A DNA stretch of 46,030 bases. Origin: Streptomyces sp. NRRL S-87 (GTDB lineage Bacteria > Actinomycetota > Actinomycetes > Streptomycetales > Streptomycetaceae). Shown here piece by piece: positions 7,954 to 16,516 of this stretch. The stretch is from the NCBI RefSeq assembly GCF_000719335.1, contig NZ_JOGB01000059.1, positions 1-46,030 of the forward strand, read 5' to 3'. The position numbers and the translations under genes are program-made. Under the pieces are notes generated by a model. The model saw only the letters and a list, made by a program, of their open reading frames with translations, had not been told where the DNA came from and did not search any database. The stretch's first letter is position 1, and the number at the start of each line of letters is the position of its first letter.

Positions 7954-8214
7954 TCACACCAGGACGCAGTCCACGTAGCACCAGCGCCACGTCTCGCCCG
8001 GCTCGTGGCTGCGCATCACGGGGTGGCCGGTCTCGGCGTAGTGGGCCGTCGCGTGCCGCAGCGGCGACGAGTCGCAGCAGGCCACCTTCCCGCACTCCAG
8101 ACACATCCGCAGCTGCACGGGGTCCGTCCCCGCCGCCACGCACTCGGCACAGGTCATCCCCTGCGGCACGGGCTCGGGGCGCGGCAGTACGGGAAGGTGG
8201 GGGCAGTCGCTCAT
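7954..8214 (-). CDS. UBP-type zinc finger domain protein
   Basis: The 86-residue protein is one zf-UBP-like domain. Cys4, His6, Cys22, Cys25, Cys38, Cys41, Cys46/47, His54, His58, His64 and His70 give the Cys/His ladder, and it ends with the WRWCYVDC segment typical of this family. In eukaryotes the fold binds the C-terminal tail of ubiquitin. Its bacterial role is unknown; many actinobacteria carry it next to CPA1 antiporters. ATG 8214 gives the conserved MSDCPHL start. It is divergent from the antiporter gene, whose ATG lies 88 bases away, so they may share a control region. Confidence 0.85.
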   Translation of the reverse strand: MSDCPHLPVLPRPEPVPQGMTCAECVAAGTDPVQLRMCLECGKVACCDSSPLRHATAHYAETGHPVMRSHEPGETWRWCYVDCVLV

Positions 8215-8301
8215 GTTTGCCAGCGTACGTCGGTACGGTGGCAGCGCCGTCGCTGTACGGGGCCGGCGGGGTCGGGCGGGTGGAAGGAGAACGGAGCCGC
8301 G

Positions 8302-9909
8302 ATGGACGCATTGCCGCTGGTGTGGCTGGTGGCGGGGAGCGCCGCGGTCGCCGGGATCGCCCGCCGGACGCCCGTACCGGCCCCGCTCCTGCTCGTGGTG
8401 GTGGGGCTGGCCGTCTCGTACCTGCCCGGGGTCCCCTCGTACGGGCTGGACCCGCACATCGTGCTGCCGCTGCTGCTGCCGCCGCTGTTGTACACGGCGG
8501 CGGTCGACTCCTCGTACCTGGACCTGCGGGCCAACGCGCGACCGGTGGCGATGCTGTCGATCGGGTACGTGCTCTTCGCGACGCTGGTCGTGGGGTGGGT
8601 GGCGTACCTGCTGGTGGCGGGGCTGCCGCTGTCGGCGGCGCTGGTGCTGGGCGCCGTGGTGGCGCCGCCGGACGCCGTGGCCGCCACCGCGATCGCCCGC
8701 CGGCTGCGGCTGCCGGGCCGCATCACGACGATCCTGCAGGGCGAGTCCCTGGTGAACGACGCCACCGCGATCACCGCGTACAAGGTGGCGCTCGCCGCGG
8801 TGGTCGGGGAGAGCGCCGGCTGGGCGGGCGGGATCGCCGAGTTCCTGCTGGCCTCGGTGGGCGGGGTGGGGGTGGGCCTGCTGCTGATGGTCCCGCTGCA
8901 CTGGCTGCGCACGCATCTCCGCAGCGCCCTGCTGCAGAACACGCTGTCGCTGCTGATCCCGTTCGTGGCGTACGCGGCGGCGGAGCGGGTGCACGCGTCC
9001 GGGGTGCTGGCGGTGGTGGTGGTCGCGCTGTACCTCGGGCACCGCAACTGGCAGGTGGACTTCGCCACGCGGCTCCAGGAGGAGGCGGTGTGGAAGATGG
9101 TCGCCTTCGTACTGGAGTCCGTGGTGTTCGCGCTGATCGGCCTCCAGCTGCCGGTGGTGCTGGATGGGCTGGGCACGTACCAGGGGGCGGACGCGGCCTG
9201 GTACGCGCTGGCGGTGTTCCTGGTGGTGGTGGCCGCCCGGTTCGTGTGGGTGCTGCCGGCGGCCTTCGTGCCGCGGCTGCTGTCGCGCCGGAGCCGGACG
9301 CGGGCGCCCGCGCCGGACGACCTGTCGGGGAAGTCCGCGGTGGTCGTGGGCTGGGCGGGGATGCGCGGGGTGGTGTCGCTGGCGGTGGCCTTCTCGATCC
9401 CGCTGGCGCTGGAGGGGGGCGAGCCGTTCCCGGCCCGGAACCTGATCCTGTTCCTGACGTTCACGACGGTGATCGGCACGCTGGCGGTGCAGGGCCTGAC
9501 GCTGCCGCTGCTCATCCGGGTGCTGCGGCTGCCGCCGCCCGACGCGCAGCAGCAGACCCTGATGGAGGCGCAGGCCCAGAACACGGCGTCGCTGGCGGCC
9601 GAGAGCCGGCTGGACGAGCTGCTGGAGGAGCCGCGCAACGCGCTGCCGAAGCCGCTGGCCGACCGGCTGCGCACGGTGCTGGAGCGGCGCCGGAACGCGG
9701 TGTGGGAGCGGCTGGGCGCGGTGAACGCGGAGACGGGCGAGTCGGCCGACGACACCTACCGGCGGTTGTCGCGGGAGATGATCGAGGCGGAGCGGGAGGT
9801 CTTCGTGGACCTGCGCGACAAGCGGCGGATCGACGACGAGATGCTCCGTACGCTGCTGCGCCGCCTGGACCTGGAGGAGGCCGCGGCGTACCGGGAGTCG
9901 GCGGACTGA
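8302..9909 (+). CDS. CPA1-family Na+/H+ antiporter
   Basis: The 535-residue protein has about 12 hydrophobic helices in residues 1-410, including the family's ESLVNDATAI segment (about 150-160) and the late helix GWAGMRGVVSLAVAFSIPL (about 350-370). A charged, largely helical cytoplasmic tail (about 415-535) is rich in Arg and Glu. The family exchanges Na+ or K+ for H+ across the membrane for pH and salt balance. ATG 8302 follows the SD AAGGAGA. The long open frame upstream is a shadow of the zinc-finger gene region. Confidence 0.9.
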   Translation: MDALPLVWLVAGSAAVAGIARRTPVPAPLLLVVVGLAVSYLPGVPSYGLDPHIVLPLLLPPLLYTAAVDSSYLDLRANARPVAMLSIGYVLFATLVVGWVAYLLVAGLPLSAALVLGAVVAPPDAVAATAIARRLRLPGRITTILQGESLVNDATAITAYKVALAAVVGESAGWAGGIAEFLLASVGGVGVGLLLMVPLHWLRTHLRSALLQNTLSLLIPFVAYAAAERVHASGVLAVVVVALYLGHRNWQVDFATRLQEEAVWKMVAFVLESVVFALIGLQLPVVLDGLGTYQGADAAWYALAVFLVVVAARFVWVLPAAFVPRLLSRRSRTRAPAPDDLSGKSAVVVGWAGMRGVVSLAVAFSIPLALEGGEPFPARNLILFLTFTTVIGTLAVQGLTLPLLIRVLRLPPPDAQQQTLMEAQAQNTASLAAESRLDELLEEPRNALPKPLADRLRTVLERRRNAVWERLGAVNAETGESADDTYRRLSREMIEAEREVFVDLRDKRRIDDEMLRTLLRRLDLEEAAAYRESAD

Positions 9910-9943
9910 CCCGCCTGCCGGCGCGCCGGGCGAGCCCTGCGCC

Positions 9944-10891
9944 TCACGCGCCGGTGATCACGGCGGCGAGCCGCGTCCCCCGGGGAAACGCGCCCTCGGC
10001 CGTGAGCGCGGCGAGCCCGTACAGCAGCTTCGCGACGTAGACCCGCTCGACCCGCATCCCGTGCCGCTCCTCGAAGTCGGCGGCGAAGGCCTCGAGTTCG
10101 TCGCCGGTGCGAGCGTAGCCCCCGAAGTGGAACCGCCCCTCCAGCGCCCAGCTCCCCCGCGGCCCGCCGAAGGCCGCCGTCTGCAGGGCCCGTACCTCCG
10201 CCCCGAGGAAGTCACCCCGCAGCACGGGGACGCCGAGCGCCCGCTGGTCCGGGGCGAGGCCGGCGGCCAGGCCGGCGAGGGTCCCGCCAGTGCCGCAGGC
10301 CACGGCCGCGACGTCGACGAGGCCGCGCAGCTCCGCGCCGAGCTCCTGGCAGCCGCGGACGGCGAGGGTGTTGCTACCGCCCTCGGGGAGGACGTAGGCG
10401 TCCTCGGCACGGGCGTCCCGCAGCAGCCGCGCGAGCACGTCGGGCTCGGCCTTGCGCCGGTAGTCGCCGCGCGGCACGAAGTGCAGCCGCATGCCGTCGG
10501 CGGCGCAGCGGGCGAGGGAGGGGTTCAGGGGCCGGTCGGCGAGTTCGTCGCCGCGTACGACGCCCACGGTCGCGAGGCCGAGCAGCCAGCCGGCCGCGGC
10601 GGTGGCGCGGAGGTGGTTGGAGTACGCCCCGCCGAACGTGACGAGCGTGCGGCGGCCCTGCGCGGCGGCCTCGGCGAGGTTCAGCGAAAGCTTTCGCCAC
10701 TTGTTGCCGGGCGGGTACAGGTCCATTGGCCCACGTACGTCCGTGTGCCACGGAACGGTGGTGTGGATCAGGTCGTCCCGCTTCAGCAGCAGCCGGACGC
10801 CGTACCGCTCGAACCGCTCGTCATGAATGTCCTGCAGCGGGGACGGCGGGCGCGGCTGCAGGAGCACGTCAAGGTTCGGGGGGCGGTTCAC
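9944..10891 (-). CDS. PLP-dependent ACC deaminase / D-cysteine desulfhydrase-like enzyme
   Basis: This 315-residue fold-type II PLP enzyme has the PLP lysine in GNKWRKL (Lys64), the GGAYSNHLRATAAA loop (about 88-100) and the phosphate-binding GTGGTLAG near 200. Relatives remove ammonia from 1-aminocyclopropane-1-carboxylate, or H2S and ammonia from D-cysteine; residues do not settle which. Between KRDDLIH (37-43) and PPGNKW there is an extra stretch of about 15 residues (TTVPWHTDVRGPMDLY) where relatives normally run almost straight from DLIH to the lysine motif. The start is GTG 10891. It is 9 bp from the next gene on its strand (stop at 10901) and may be its distal partner. Confidence 0.85.
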   Translation of the reverse strand: MNRPPNLDVLLQPRPPSPLQDIHDERFERYGVRLLLKRDDLIHTTVPWHTDVRGPMDLYPPGNKWRKLSLNLAEAAAQGRRTLVTFGGAYSNHLRATAAAGWLLGLATVGVVRGDELADRPLNPSLARCAADGMRLHFVPRGDYRRKAEPDVLARLLRDARAEDAYVLPEGGSNTLAVRGCQELGAELRGLVDVAAVACGTGGTLAGLAAGLAPDQRALGVPVLRGDFLGAEVRALQTAAFGGPRGSWALEGRFHFGGYARTGDELEAFAADFEERHGMRVERVYVAKLLYGLAALTAEGAFPRGTRLAAVITGA

Positions 10892-10900
10892 CCGTCCAAG

Positions 10901-12451
10901 TTACTGCGCCGACGTGGGCTCCTGGGTGGTGTGCGGTCCGGTACCGGCAGCCGCGGCTTGGGGCGCGCCCTCCGTGCGGGCCGCGGGTACGGGGCCCGGC
11001 GCGGTCGGGCCCGGGCTGCGGACCAGCAGGAACGTGAGCGCGGCGCCGAGCAGTCCGAGGACCGCGGAGGCGAGGAACGTGTCGCGCAGGCCCGTGACGA
11101 AGCCGTGGTCGATCGCGGTGGCCAGGCCGGGGTGCCCGGCCGCGACGGCGGAGCCCTGGCCGGAGGCGAGGGGGCCGGCCAGGTCGGCGGCGGGGCCGAG
11201 GCCGCGTTCCAGTCCGTTGTGGAAGATCACCCCGAGGACGGCGATGCCGAGGGCCATGCCGAGCTGTCGGGCGGTGTTCATCGCGCCGCCGGCCATGCCG
11301 GCCCGGGCCGGGGGCACGGCGGCCATGGCGGCGGAAGCGAGCTGCGGGGTGGAGGCACCGACGCCGAGACCGGTGAGGACGAGGCCGGGCAGCAGGCTGA
11401 GGGCGCCGTCGCCGGGGTCGAGGAGCAGGGCCTGGGCGGCGGCGCCGGCTCCGATGAGGAGGAGGCCGGTGCCGATGGTGACGCGGGGCGAGCGGCCGTG
11501 CAGGAAGCGGCCGGCCGCCGCCGAGACCACGAACGCGGCCAGGCTGAGGGGCATCAGCACCAGGCCGGCCGCGACCGGGCCGAGCCCGCGGGCGGACTGC
11601 AGCCAGAGGGAGACGTACAGCAGGTAGGAGAACGCGGCCACGGACAGCAGCAGGGCGGCCGCCATGATCCCGGTGAAGACGGGGTCGCGGAACAGGGAGG
11701 GGTCGACCATGGGGTGCGCGGACCGGGTCTCGACCCGGAGGAAGGCGGCGAAGGCGGCCGCGGCCACCGCGAAGCAGGTCAGCGGGAGGGTCCCGGTCCA
11801 GCCGTCCTCGGCGACCTCGATCAGGGCGTAGGTGAGGGCGGCGGAGCCGAGGGTGAAGGTGACCAGGCCCGGCAGGTCGAAGCGGCCGGCGCGGGGGGCC
11901 CTGGACTCGCGTACGGAGCGCAGGGTGACCAGGACGGCGAGGGCGGAGAGCGGCACGTTGACGAAGAAGATCCAGCGCCAGCCGACGTGCTCGCTCAGCA
12001 GGCCGCCGAGGATCGGGCCGGCGGCGGACGCGGCGCCGTTGACGGCGCCCCAGATGCCGAAGGCGACCGCCCGGTCGCGGCCCTGGTAGTGGGCGCTGAG
12101 CAGGGCCATGGTGGTCGCGAACATGGCGGCGCCGCCGATGCCCTGGACGGCGCGGAAGCCGATCAGCAGGACGGGGCCGTCGGCGAGGCCGCAGGCCAGG
12201 GAGGCCAGGGCGAAGACGACGAGGCCGCCGGTGTAGACGCGGCGGCGGCCGATCCGGTCGGCGAGGGAGCCGGCGCCGAGCAGGAGCCCGGAGAGGGCGA
12301 GGAGGTAGACGTCCATCACCCACTGCAGGTCGGCGAACCCGGTGTGGGTGTCGGCGGCGATGTCGGGCAGGGCGACGGTGACGATCGTGACGTCGACCAG
12401 CAGCATGAACGCCCCGAGGCAGACCGCGGTCAGCGGCGCCCACTTGCGCAT
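10901..12451 (-). CDS. MFS drug-export transporter, DHA2 (14-helix) family
   Basis: The 516-residue protein has about 14 membrane helices. The first helix carries the DHA2-type LLVDVTIVTVALPDIA signature; LADRIGRRRVY is motif A between helices 2 and 3, and GAVNGAASAAGPILGGLL is motif C of antiporters. The Pro/Ala-rich C-terminal tail (about 485-516) is probably cytoplasmic. The family expels drugs or metabolites using proton motive force. ATG 12451 has a strong SD GAGGAGAG. It is divergent from the Lrp-type regulator gene, which probably controls it; substrate unknown. Confidence 0.9.
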   Translation of the reverse strand: MRKWAPLTAVCLGAFMLLVDVTIVTVALPDIAADTHTGFADLQWVMDVYLLALSGLLLGAGSLADRIGRRRVYTGGLVVFALASLACGLADGPVLLIGFRAVQGIGGAAMFATTMALLSAHYQGRDRAVAFGIWGAVNGAASAAGPILGGLLSEHVGWRWIFFVNVPLSALAVLVTLRSVRESRAPRAGRFDLPGLVTFTLGSAALTYALIEVAEDGWTGTLPLTCFAVAAAAFAAFLRVETRSAHPMVDPSLFRDPVFTGIMAAALLLSVAAFSYLLYVSLWLQSARGLGPVAAGLVLMPLSLAAFVVSAAAGRFLHGRSPRVTIGTGLLLIGAGAAAQALLLDPGDGALSLLPGLVLTGLGVGASTPQLASAAMAAVPPARAGMAGGAMNTARQLGMALGIAVLGVIFHNGLERGLGPAADLAGPLASGQGSAVAAGHPGLATAIDHGFVTGLRDTFLASAVLGLLGAALTFLLVRSPGPTAPGPVPAARTEGAPQAAAAGTGPHTTQEPTSAQ

Positions 12452-12664
12452 GGCTCTCTCCTCGATGTGGTGGATGTCGTGCTTGCAGTGAAGGTCGTGC
12501 GTGTGGTGGGCGGGTCGCGGGTGGGTCGAGGGTGGTCCGCGGTGTCCCTCCCGGGGCCCGGGGGCCCGGTGCGCCGGGGTGCGCTCGTCCACCGTCGGGG
12601 GCCGGCGGCCCGCGGCCGCGCCGGGCGGGTTCCGGTGACGGATTTCGACACGACGGCGGCTGTG

Positions 12665-13714
12665 ATGATGGATTCCATGAATCCGAAGGAGTCGGTGCGG
12701 GACGATCCGGTGCTGGACGATCTGGACCGTCGGCTGGTGCAGGCCCTGATGATCGACGGGCGGGCCTCCTTCACCCGCCTCTCCGAGGTGCTGGGGGTGT
12801 CCGACCAGACGGTGCAGCGGCGCTACCGCCGGATGCGCGGCGAGGGCCTGCTGCGGGTGGTGGGACTGCCCGTGGGCAGCCGGGTGGGGCTCTTCGAGTC
12901 CTGGCTGCGGGTGCGGTGCGCGCCGTCGGCGGCGCGGGCGGTGGCGAAGGCGCTGGCCCGGCGACCGGACATCGCCTGGGTCACGATCAGCGGCGGGGGC
13001 GGGGACGTCCATGCGATGACGCGGGCCCGGACCCGGCAGGACCGCGACACGCTGCTGCTGGACCGGCTGCCGCGGACCGAGCAGGTGCGGGAGGTCGGGG
13101 CGCACACCATCCTGCGGAAGTTCTTCGGGGGGCCCGATCCGTGGCCGGGGGTGGACTTCCTCTCCGTCGCGCAGGTCGCCGCGCTGACCCCGCCGGCCCC
13201 GGAGCCCTCCCCCGGCCGGTACGCCCTGGACGCGGCCGAGTCCCGGCTGATGGCCCTGCTCGCCCAGGACGGCCGGACGCCCCGTCCGGCGTTGGCGCGG
13301 GCCACGGGGCTGTCGGAGTCGACGGTCGGCCGGCGGGTGGACCGGCTGGTGGCGGAAGGGGCCCTGTTCTTCGACCTTGAGCTGATCCCGCGTCATTTCG
13401 GGTACGAGACGGAGGCCACGGTGCTGCTGACCGTGGACCCGGCCCGGCTGGCGGAGGTGGGGACCGCACTGGCCGGCCACGTGGAGGTGCCGTTCGCGGC
13501 GGCCGTGACGGGGTCCGCGAACCTGCTCGCGGTGGTGGTCTGCGCGGACACCCTGCACCTGTACACGTACCTGACGGAGCGCCTGGGCCCGCTGCCGGGG
13601 GTGCGGCAGCTCGAGGTGATCCCGGCCCTGCGGAGCCTGAAGCGGGCGGGGATGCTGGTGACGGACGACCGGCTGACGGACCCGCCGACCGCCGGTTCCT
13701 GGAGCGGCGCCTGA
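12665..13714 (+). CDS. double-domain Lrp/AsnC-family regulator
   Basis: The 349-residue protein is a tandem Lrp: two AsnC-type HTHs (residues about 15-65, LDDLDRRLVQALMIDGRASF then VSDQTVQRRYRRM; and about 190-240, DAAESRLMALLAQDGRTPRP then LSESTVGRRVDRL). Each is followed by a RAM-like ligand domain. Most Lrp proteins have one copy; the two-copy form is recurrent in actinobacteria. The 213-bp gap to the divergent MFS gene should hold the shared promoter and operator. ATG 12665 is one of several close starts (12668 and 12677 also in frame) and none has a clear SD, so the first residues are uncertain. Confidence 0.85.
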   Translation: MMDSMNPKESVRDDPVLDDLDRRLVQALMIDGRASFTRLSEVLGVSDQTVQRRYRRMRGEGLLRVVGLPVGSRVGLFESWLRVRCAPSAARAVAKALARRPDIAWVTISGGGGDVHAMTRARTRQDRDTLLLDRLPRTEQVREVGAHTILRKFFGGPDPWPGVDFLSVAQVAALTPPAPEPSPGRYALDAAESRLMALLAQDGRTPRPALARATGLSESTVGRRVDRLVAEGALFFDLELIPRHFGYETEATVLLTVDPARLAEVGTALAGHVEVPFAAAVTGSANLLAVVVCADTLHLYTYLTERLGPLPGVRQLEVIPALRSLKRAGMLVTDDRLTDPPTAGSWSGA

Positions 13715-13743
13715 GGGCGGGGGGCGGGCGCGGTTCGGTCGTC

Positions 13744-13764
13744 GGCCCGGTACGCGTACGGGCC
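13744..13764 (+). terminator. hairpin downstream of Lrp-type regulator
   Basis: GGCCCGGTACG pairs with CGTACGGGCC with one bulged G. It lies 30 bases after the regulator stop. The rest of the 268-bp gap before nagB is very GC-rich and holds no gene until the DasR site. Confidence 0.4.
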
Positions 13765-13926
13765 GCGGGGCCGCCGGGCCGCCGAGCGGACGCCCGCGGC
13801 CCCGGCGGCGCGGGGCGCGTACGGGTCCGGGCGCTCCGGGAGGCCGTGGCGGGCCGTGCGGAACAGGATGGAAGTCCGGGGCGGACCGGGTGCACGGGCC
13901 CCCGGCTCTGCTAAATTGTTCAGCAG

Positions 13927-13942
13927 ATTGGTCTATACCACC
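13927..13942. promoter_or_regulatory. DasR-responsive element (dre) upstream of nagB
   Basis: ATTGGTCTATACCACC contains the dre core TGGTCTATACCA (13929-13940), one base from the ideal TGGTCTAGACCA. It ends 41 bases before the nagB start. In Streptomyces, nagB is a known direct DasR target repressed without glucosamine-6-P. Confidence 0.85.
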
Positions 13943-13982
13943 AGAGCCCACCCCACTTCCTTCTCAGATCGGCAGGCCCAGC

Positions 13983-14768
13983 GTGGAAGTTGTCATCGTT
14001 CCGGACGCCAAGGCTGGCGGCGAGCTCATCGCGGAGGCCATGGCCGCCCTGGTCCGCCGCAAGCCCGACGCCCTGCTCGGCGTGGCGACCGGCTCGACCC
14101 CGCTGCCCGTCTACGAAGCCCTCGCCGCCAAGGTCCGGCGCGGCGAGGTGGACGCGTCCCGTGCGCGGATCTGCCAGCTCGACGAGTACGTCGGCCTGCC
14201 GGCCGGGCACCCCGAGTCCTACCGTTCCGTGGTGCTGCGCGAGGTCGTCGAGCCGCTCGGCCTGACCGAGGCCTCGTTCATGGGCCCCGACGGCTCGGCC
14301 GAGGACGTCGCGGCCGCCTGCGAGGCGTACGACCGCGCGCTGGCCGAGGCCGGCGGCGTGGACCTGCAGCTGCTGGGGATCGGCACGGACGGGCACATAG
14401 GCTTCAACGAGCCCTGCTCGTCGCTGGCCTCGCGCACCCGCATCAAGACGCTGACCGAGCAGACCCGGGTCGACAACGCCCGGTTCTTCGACGACGACAT
14501 CGACCAGGTCCCGCACCACGTCATCACCCAGGGCATCGGCACGATCCTGGACGCCCGGCACCTGGTGCTGCTGGCGACGGGCGAGGGCAAGGCGGAGGCG
14601 GTCGCGCAGACCGTCGAGGGGCCGCTGTCGGCACTCGTGCCCGCGTCCGCGCTGCAGTTGCACCGGCACGCGACGGTGGTCGTGGACGAGGCGGCCGCGT
14701 CGAAGCTGAAGCTCGCGGACTACTTCCGGCACACCTACGCGAACAAGCCGGACTGGCAGGGCCTGTAG
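13983..14768 (+). CDS. nagB: glucosamine-6-phosphate deaminase
   Basis: The 261-residue protein matches NagB along its length: the phosphate-binding ATGSTPLPVYE loop (about 35-45), LDEYVGL with the catalytic-type Asp (about 66-72), and the signature GIGTDGHIGFNEP (about 136-148) holding the ring-opening His. It converts GlcN-6-P to fructose-6-P plus ammonia, the last step of GlcNAc/chitobiose catabolism. GTG 13983 gives the family start VEVVIV. A DasR site lies just upstream, and GlcN-6-P is the DasR effector, closing a feedback loop. It converges on dasD. Confidence 0.95.
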   Translation: MEVVIVPDAKAGGELIAEAMAALVRRKPDALLGVATGSTPLPVYEALAAKVRRGEVDASRARICQLDEYVGLPAGHPESYRSVVLREVVEPLGLTEASFMGPDGSAEDVAAACEAYDRALAEAGGVDLQLLGIGTDGHIGFNEPCSSLASRTRIKTLTEQTRVDNARFFDDDIDQVPHHVITQGIGTILDARHLVLLATGEGKAEAVAQTVEGPLSALVPASALQLHRHATVVVDEAAASKLKLADYFRHTYANKPDWQGL

Positions 14769-14783
14769 CCCCACCCGCCCCGC

Positions 14784-14810
14784 AGGCCGGCCCCCGCCCG
14801 GGGCCGGCCT
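14784..14810. terminator. terminator after nagB
   Basis: AGGCCGGCCCC (14784-14794) pairs with GGGGCCGGCCT (14800-14810) around a 5-base loop, 15 bases after the nagB stop. Confidence 0.75.
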
Positions 14811-14944
14811 TCGCCGTTCCCGGCCCGGCCGCAGCTGCTGCGGGCCGCTGCTCTGCGGGGCGGTTCCCCCACCTGCCCTTCCCCCGATCCCCGGAGCGGG
14901 CCCCGGGGAGGCCGGGGCGCGGCGGGTGCCGGCGGCCGCACGGG

Positions 14945-14983
14945 CCGGAGGCCGGGCCCCCGCAGTAAGGGTCCGGCCTCCGG
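14945..14983 (-). terminator. terminator after dasD
   Basis: A 15-bp stem (14945-14959 with 14969-14983, one mismatch) lies 10 bases beyond the dasD stop on the minus strand. Confidence 0.75.
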
Positions 14984-14992
14984 GGTCGGGGG

Positions 14993-16507
14993 TCAGAGGG
15001 CGGCGACGGCCTCCGCGGCGGCCCGGGCACAGACCCGTGACGCCCCGTACGTGGCGACGTGCACCGCCCCCCGCGGCGCGGCCATCGGCAGGCCCATCTC
15101 GACCACGACCGCGTCGGGCCGGACCGCGAGCACGGCGTCGAGGGCCTCGCCCATCCACGGGTGCCGGTGGGCGTCGCGTACGACCACCACCAGCGCGCGG
15201 TCGCCGGCGGCGGCCAGGATCGCCGCGGCCGCGCCGGGCCCGTCGGCGTAGGTGTCGCCGGCGACGTCGCCGAGCAGCTCGGACAGCTCCCCCACCAGGC
15301 CCCACGGCGTCTCGTCACCGACGGCGATGTTCGCGACCGGCGACAGCCGGGCCACGTACGGGGCCTTGACGGTCACCTCGGCGGTACGGGTCAGCCGTAC
15401 CGCCCGCCGGGCCGCGACGAGGCCGATCCCCGCCGGGCCGGACGCGCTCCCCTCCTCGCTGGGCGCGCCCGGCACGGCGGCTCCGGTGGCCCGGGCCCGC
15501 CGGGTCCACCCCGCGAGGGCGCGCACCCGGGCGGCGGCGTCGGCGAGCCGCTCCTCGGGCAGCGAGCCCTCGCGTACCGCCGCCACCAGCGCGTCGCGCA
15601 GGCGCAGGACGGTGTCCTCGTCGGCGAGGCCGCCGCCGACGCAGATGGCGTCGGCCCCGGCGGCGATCGCGAGGACGGAGCCGCGCTCGATGCCGTAGGT
15701 GCCGGCGATGGCGTTCATCTCCATGCCGTCGGTGACGATCAGCCCCCGGTAGCCGAGCTCCCCGCGCAGCAGGCCGGTGAGGATCTGCGGGCTGAGGGTG
15801 GCGGGGCGGGTCGGGTCGAGGGCGGGGAGCAGGATGTGCGCGCTCATGACGGCCTTGGTGCCGGCGGCGATCGCGGCCCGGAAGGGCACCAGCTCGCGGG
15901 CGTACAGGGTGTCGAGGTCGGCGTCGATGCGCGGCAGCGCGTGGTGCGAGTCGACGTTGGTGTCGCCGTGCCCGGGGAAGTGCTTGGTGCAGGCGGCGAC
16001 GCCGGCGGCCTGGAGGCCCTCGACGTACGCGGCGGTGTGCCGGGCGGCGAGGTGGGTGTCGGCGCCGAAGGACCGTACGCCGATGACGGGGTTGTCCGGG
16101 TTGGAGTTGACGTCGGCGGACGGCGCCCAGTTGAGGTTGACCCCGCACTCGGCGAGCCGGCGGCCGAGCTCGCGGGCCACCTCGCGGGTCAGGTCGGTGT
16201 CGTCGACGGCGCCGAGGGCGAGGTTGCCGGGGAAGGACGAGCCGGCGCGGACCTCGAGGCGGGTGACGTCCCCGCCCTCCTCGTCGATGGCGACGAGGAC
16301 GTCGTCCCGCTCGGCCCGCAGCTGCGCGGTGAGCGCGGCCAGCTGTCCGGGGGAGGCGATGTTGCGGCCGAAGAGGCCGACGGCGGTCAGGCCCTCGCCG
16401 ACCCGGCGCAGCAGCCAGTCGGGGGCGGTGGTCCCGAGGAAGCCCGGCTGGAGCACGGCCAGGGCGTCGCGCGTGAGCGTGTCGACTCGGTGGTCGGTGA
16501 GCGTCAT
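14993..16507 (-). CDS. dasD: GH3 beta-N-acetylglucosaminidase DasD
   Basis: The 504-residue protein has a GH3 (NagZ-like) catalytic barrel. LVAIDEEGGDVTRL lies near 92-105, the NagZ-type loop KHFPGHGDTNVDSHHALP near 180-197, and the likely nucleophile Asp in VTDGMEM near 260. A C-terminal domain of about 150 residues follows. No signal peptide is visible, so it should cleave imported chitobiose or GlcNAc-glycosides inside the cell. ATG 16507 starts the protein, and dasC ends 9 bp upstream, consistent with co-transcription. NagZ-like action on muropeptides is an alternative. Confidence 0.9.
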   Translation of the reverse strand: MTLTDHRVDTLTRDALAVLQPGFLGTTAPDWLLRRVGEGLTAVGLFGRNIASPGQLAALTAQLRAERDDVLVAIDEEGGDVTRLEVRAGSSFPGNLALGAVDDTDLTREVARELGRRLAECGVNLNWAPSADVNSNPDNPVIGVRSFGADTHLAARHTAAYVEGLQAAGVAACTKHFPGHGDTNVDSHHALPRIDADLDTLYARELVPFRAAIAAGTKAVMSAHILLPALDPTRPATLSPQILTGLLRGELGYRGLIVTDGMEMNAIAGTYGIERGSVLAIAAGADAICVGGGLADEDTVLRLRDALVAAVREGSLPEERLADAAARVRALAGWTRRARATGAAVPGAPSEEGSASGPAGIGLVAARRAVRLTRTAEVTVKAPYVARLSPVANIAVGDETPWGLVGELSELLGDVAGDTYADGPGAAAAILAAAGDRALVVVVRDAHRHPWMGEALDAVLAVRPDAVVVEMGLPMAAPRGAVHVATYGASRVCARAAAEAVAAL

Positions 16508-16516
16508 CGGGAGCGG

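Noticed and set aside
10061..12664. Very long plus-strand open frame running into the Lrp-type gene
   Set aside because: It is a GC-rich shadow of the opposite-strand PLP enzyme and MFS genes. Only the part from 12665 shows family similarity.
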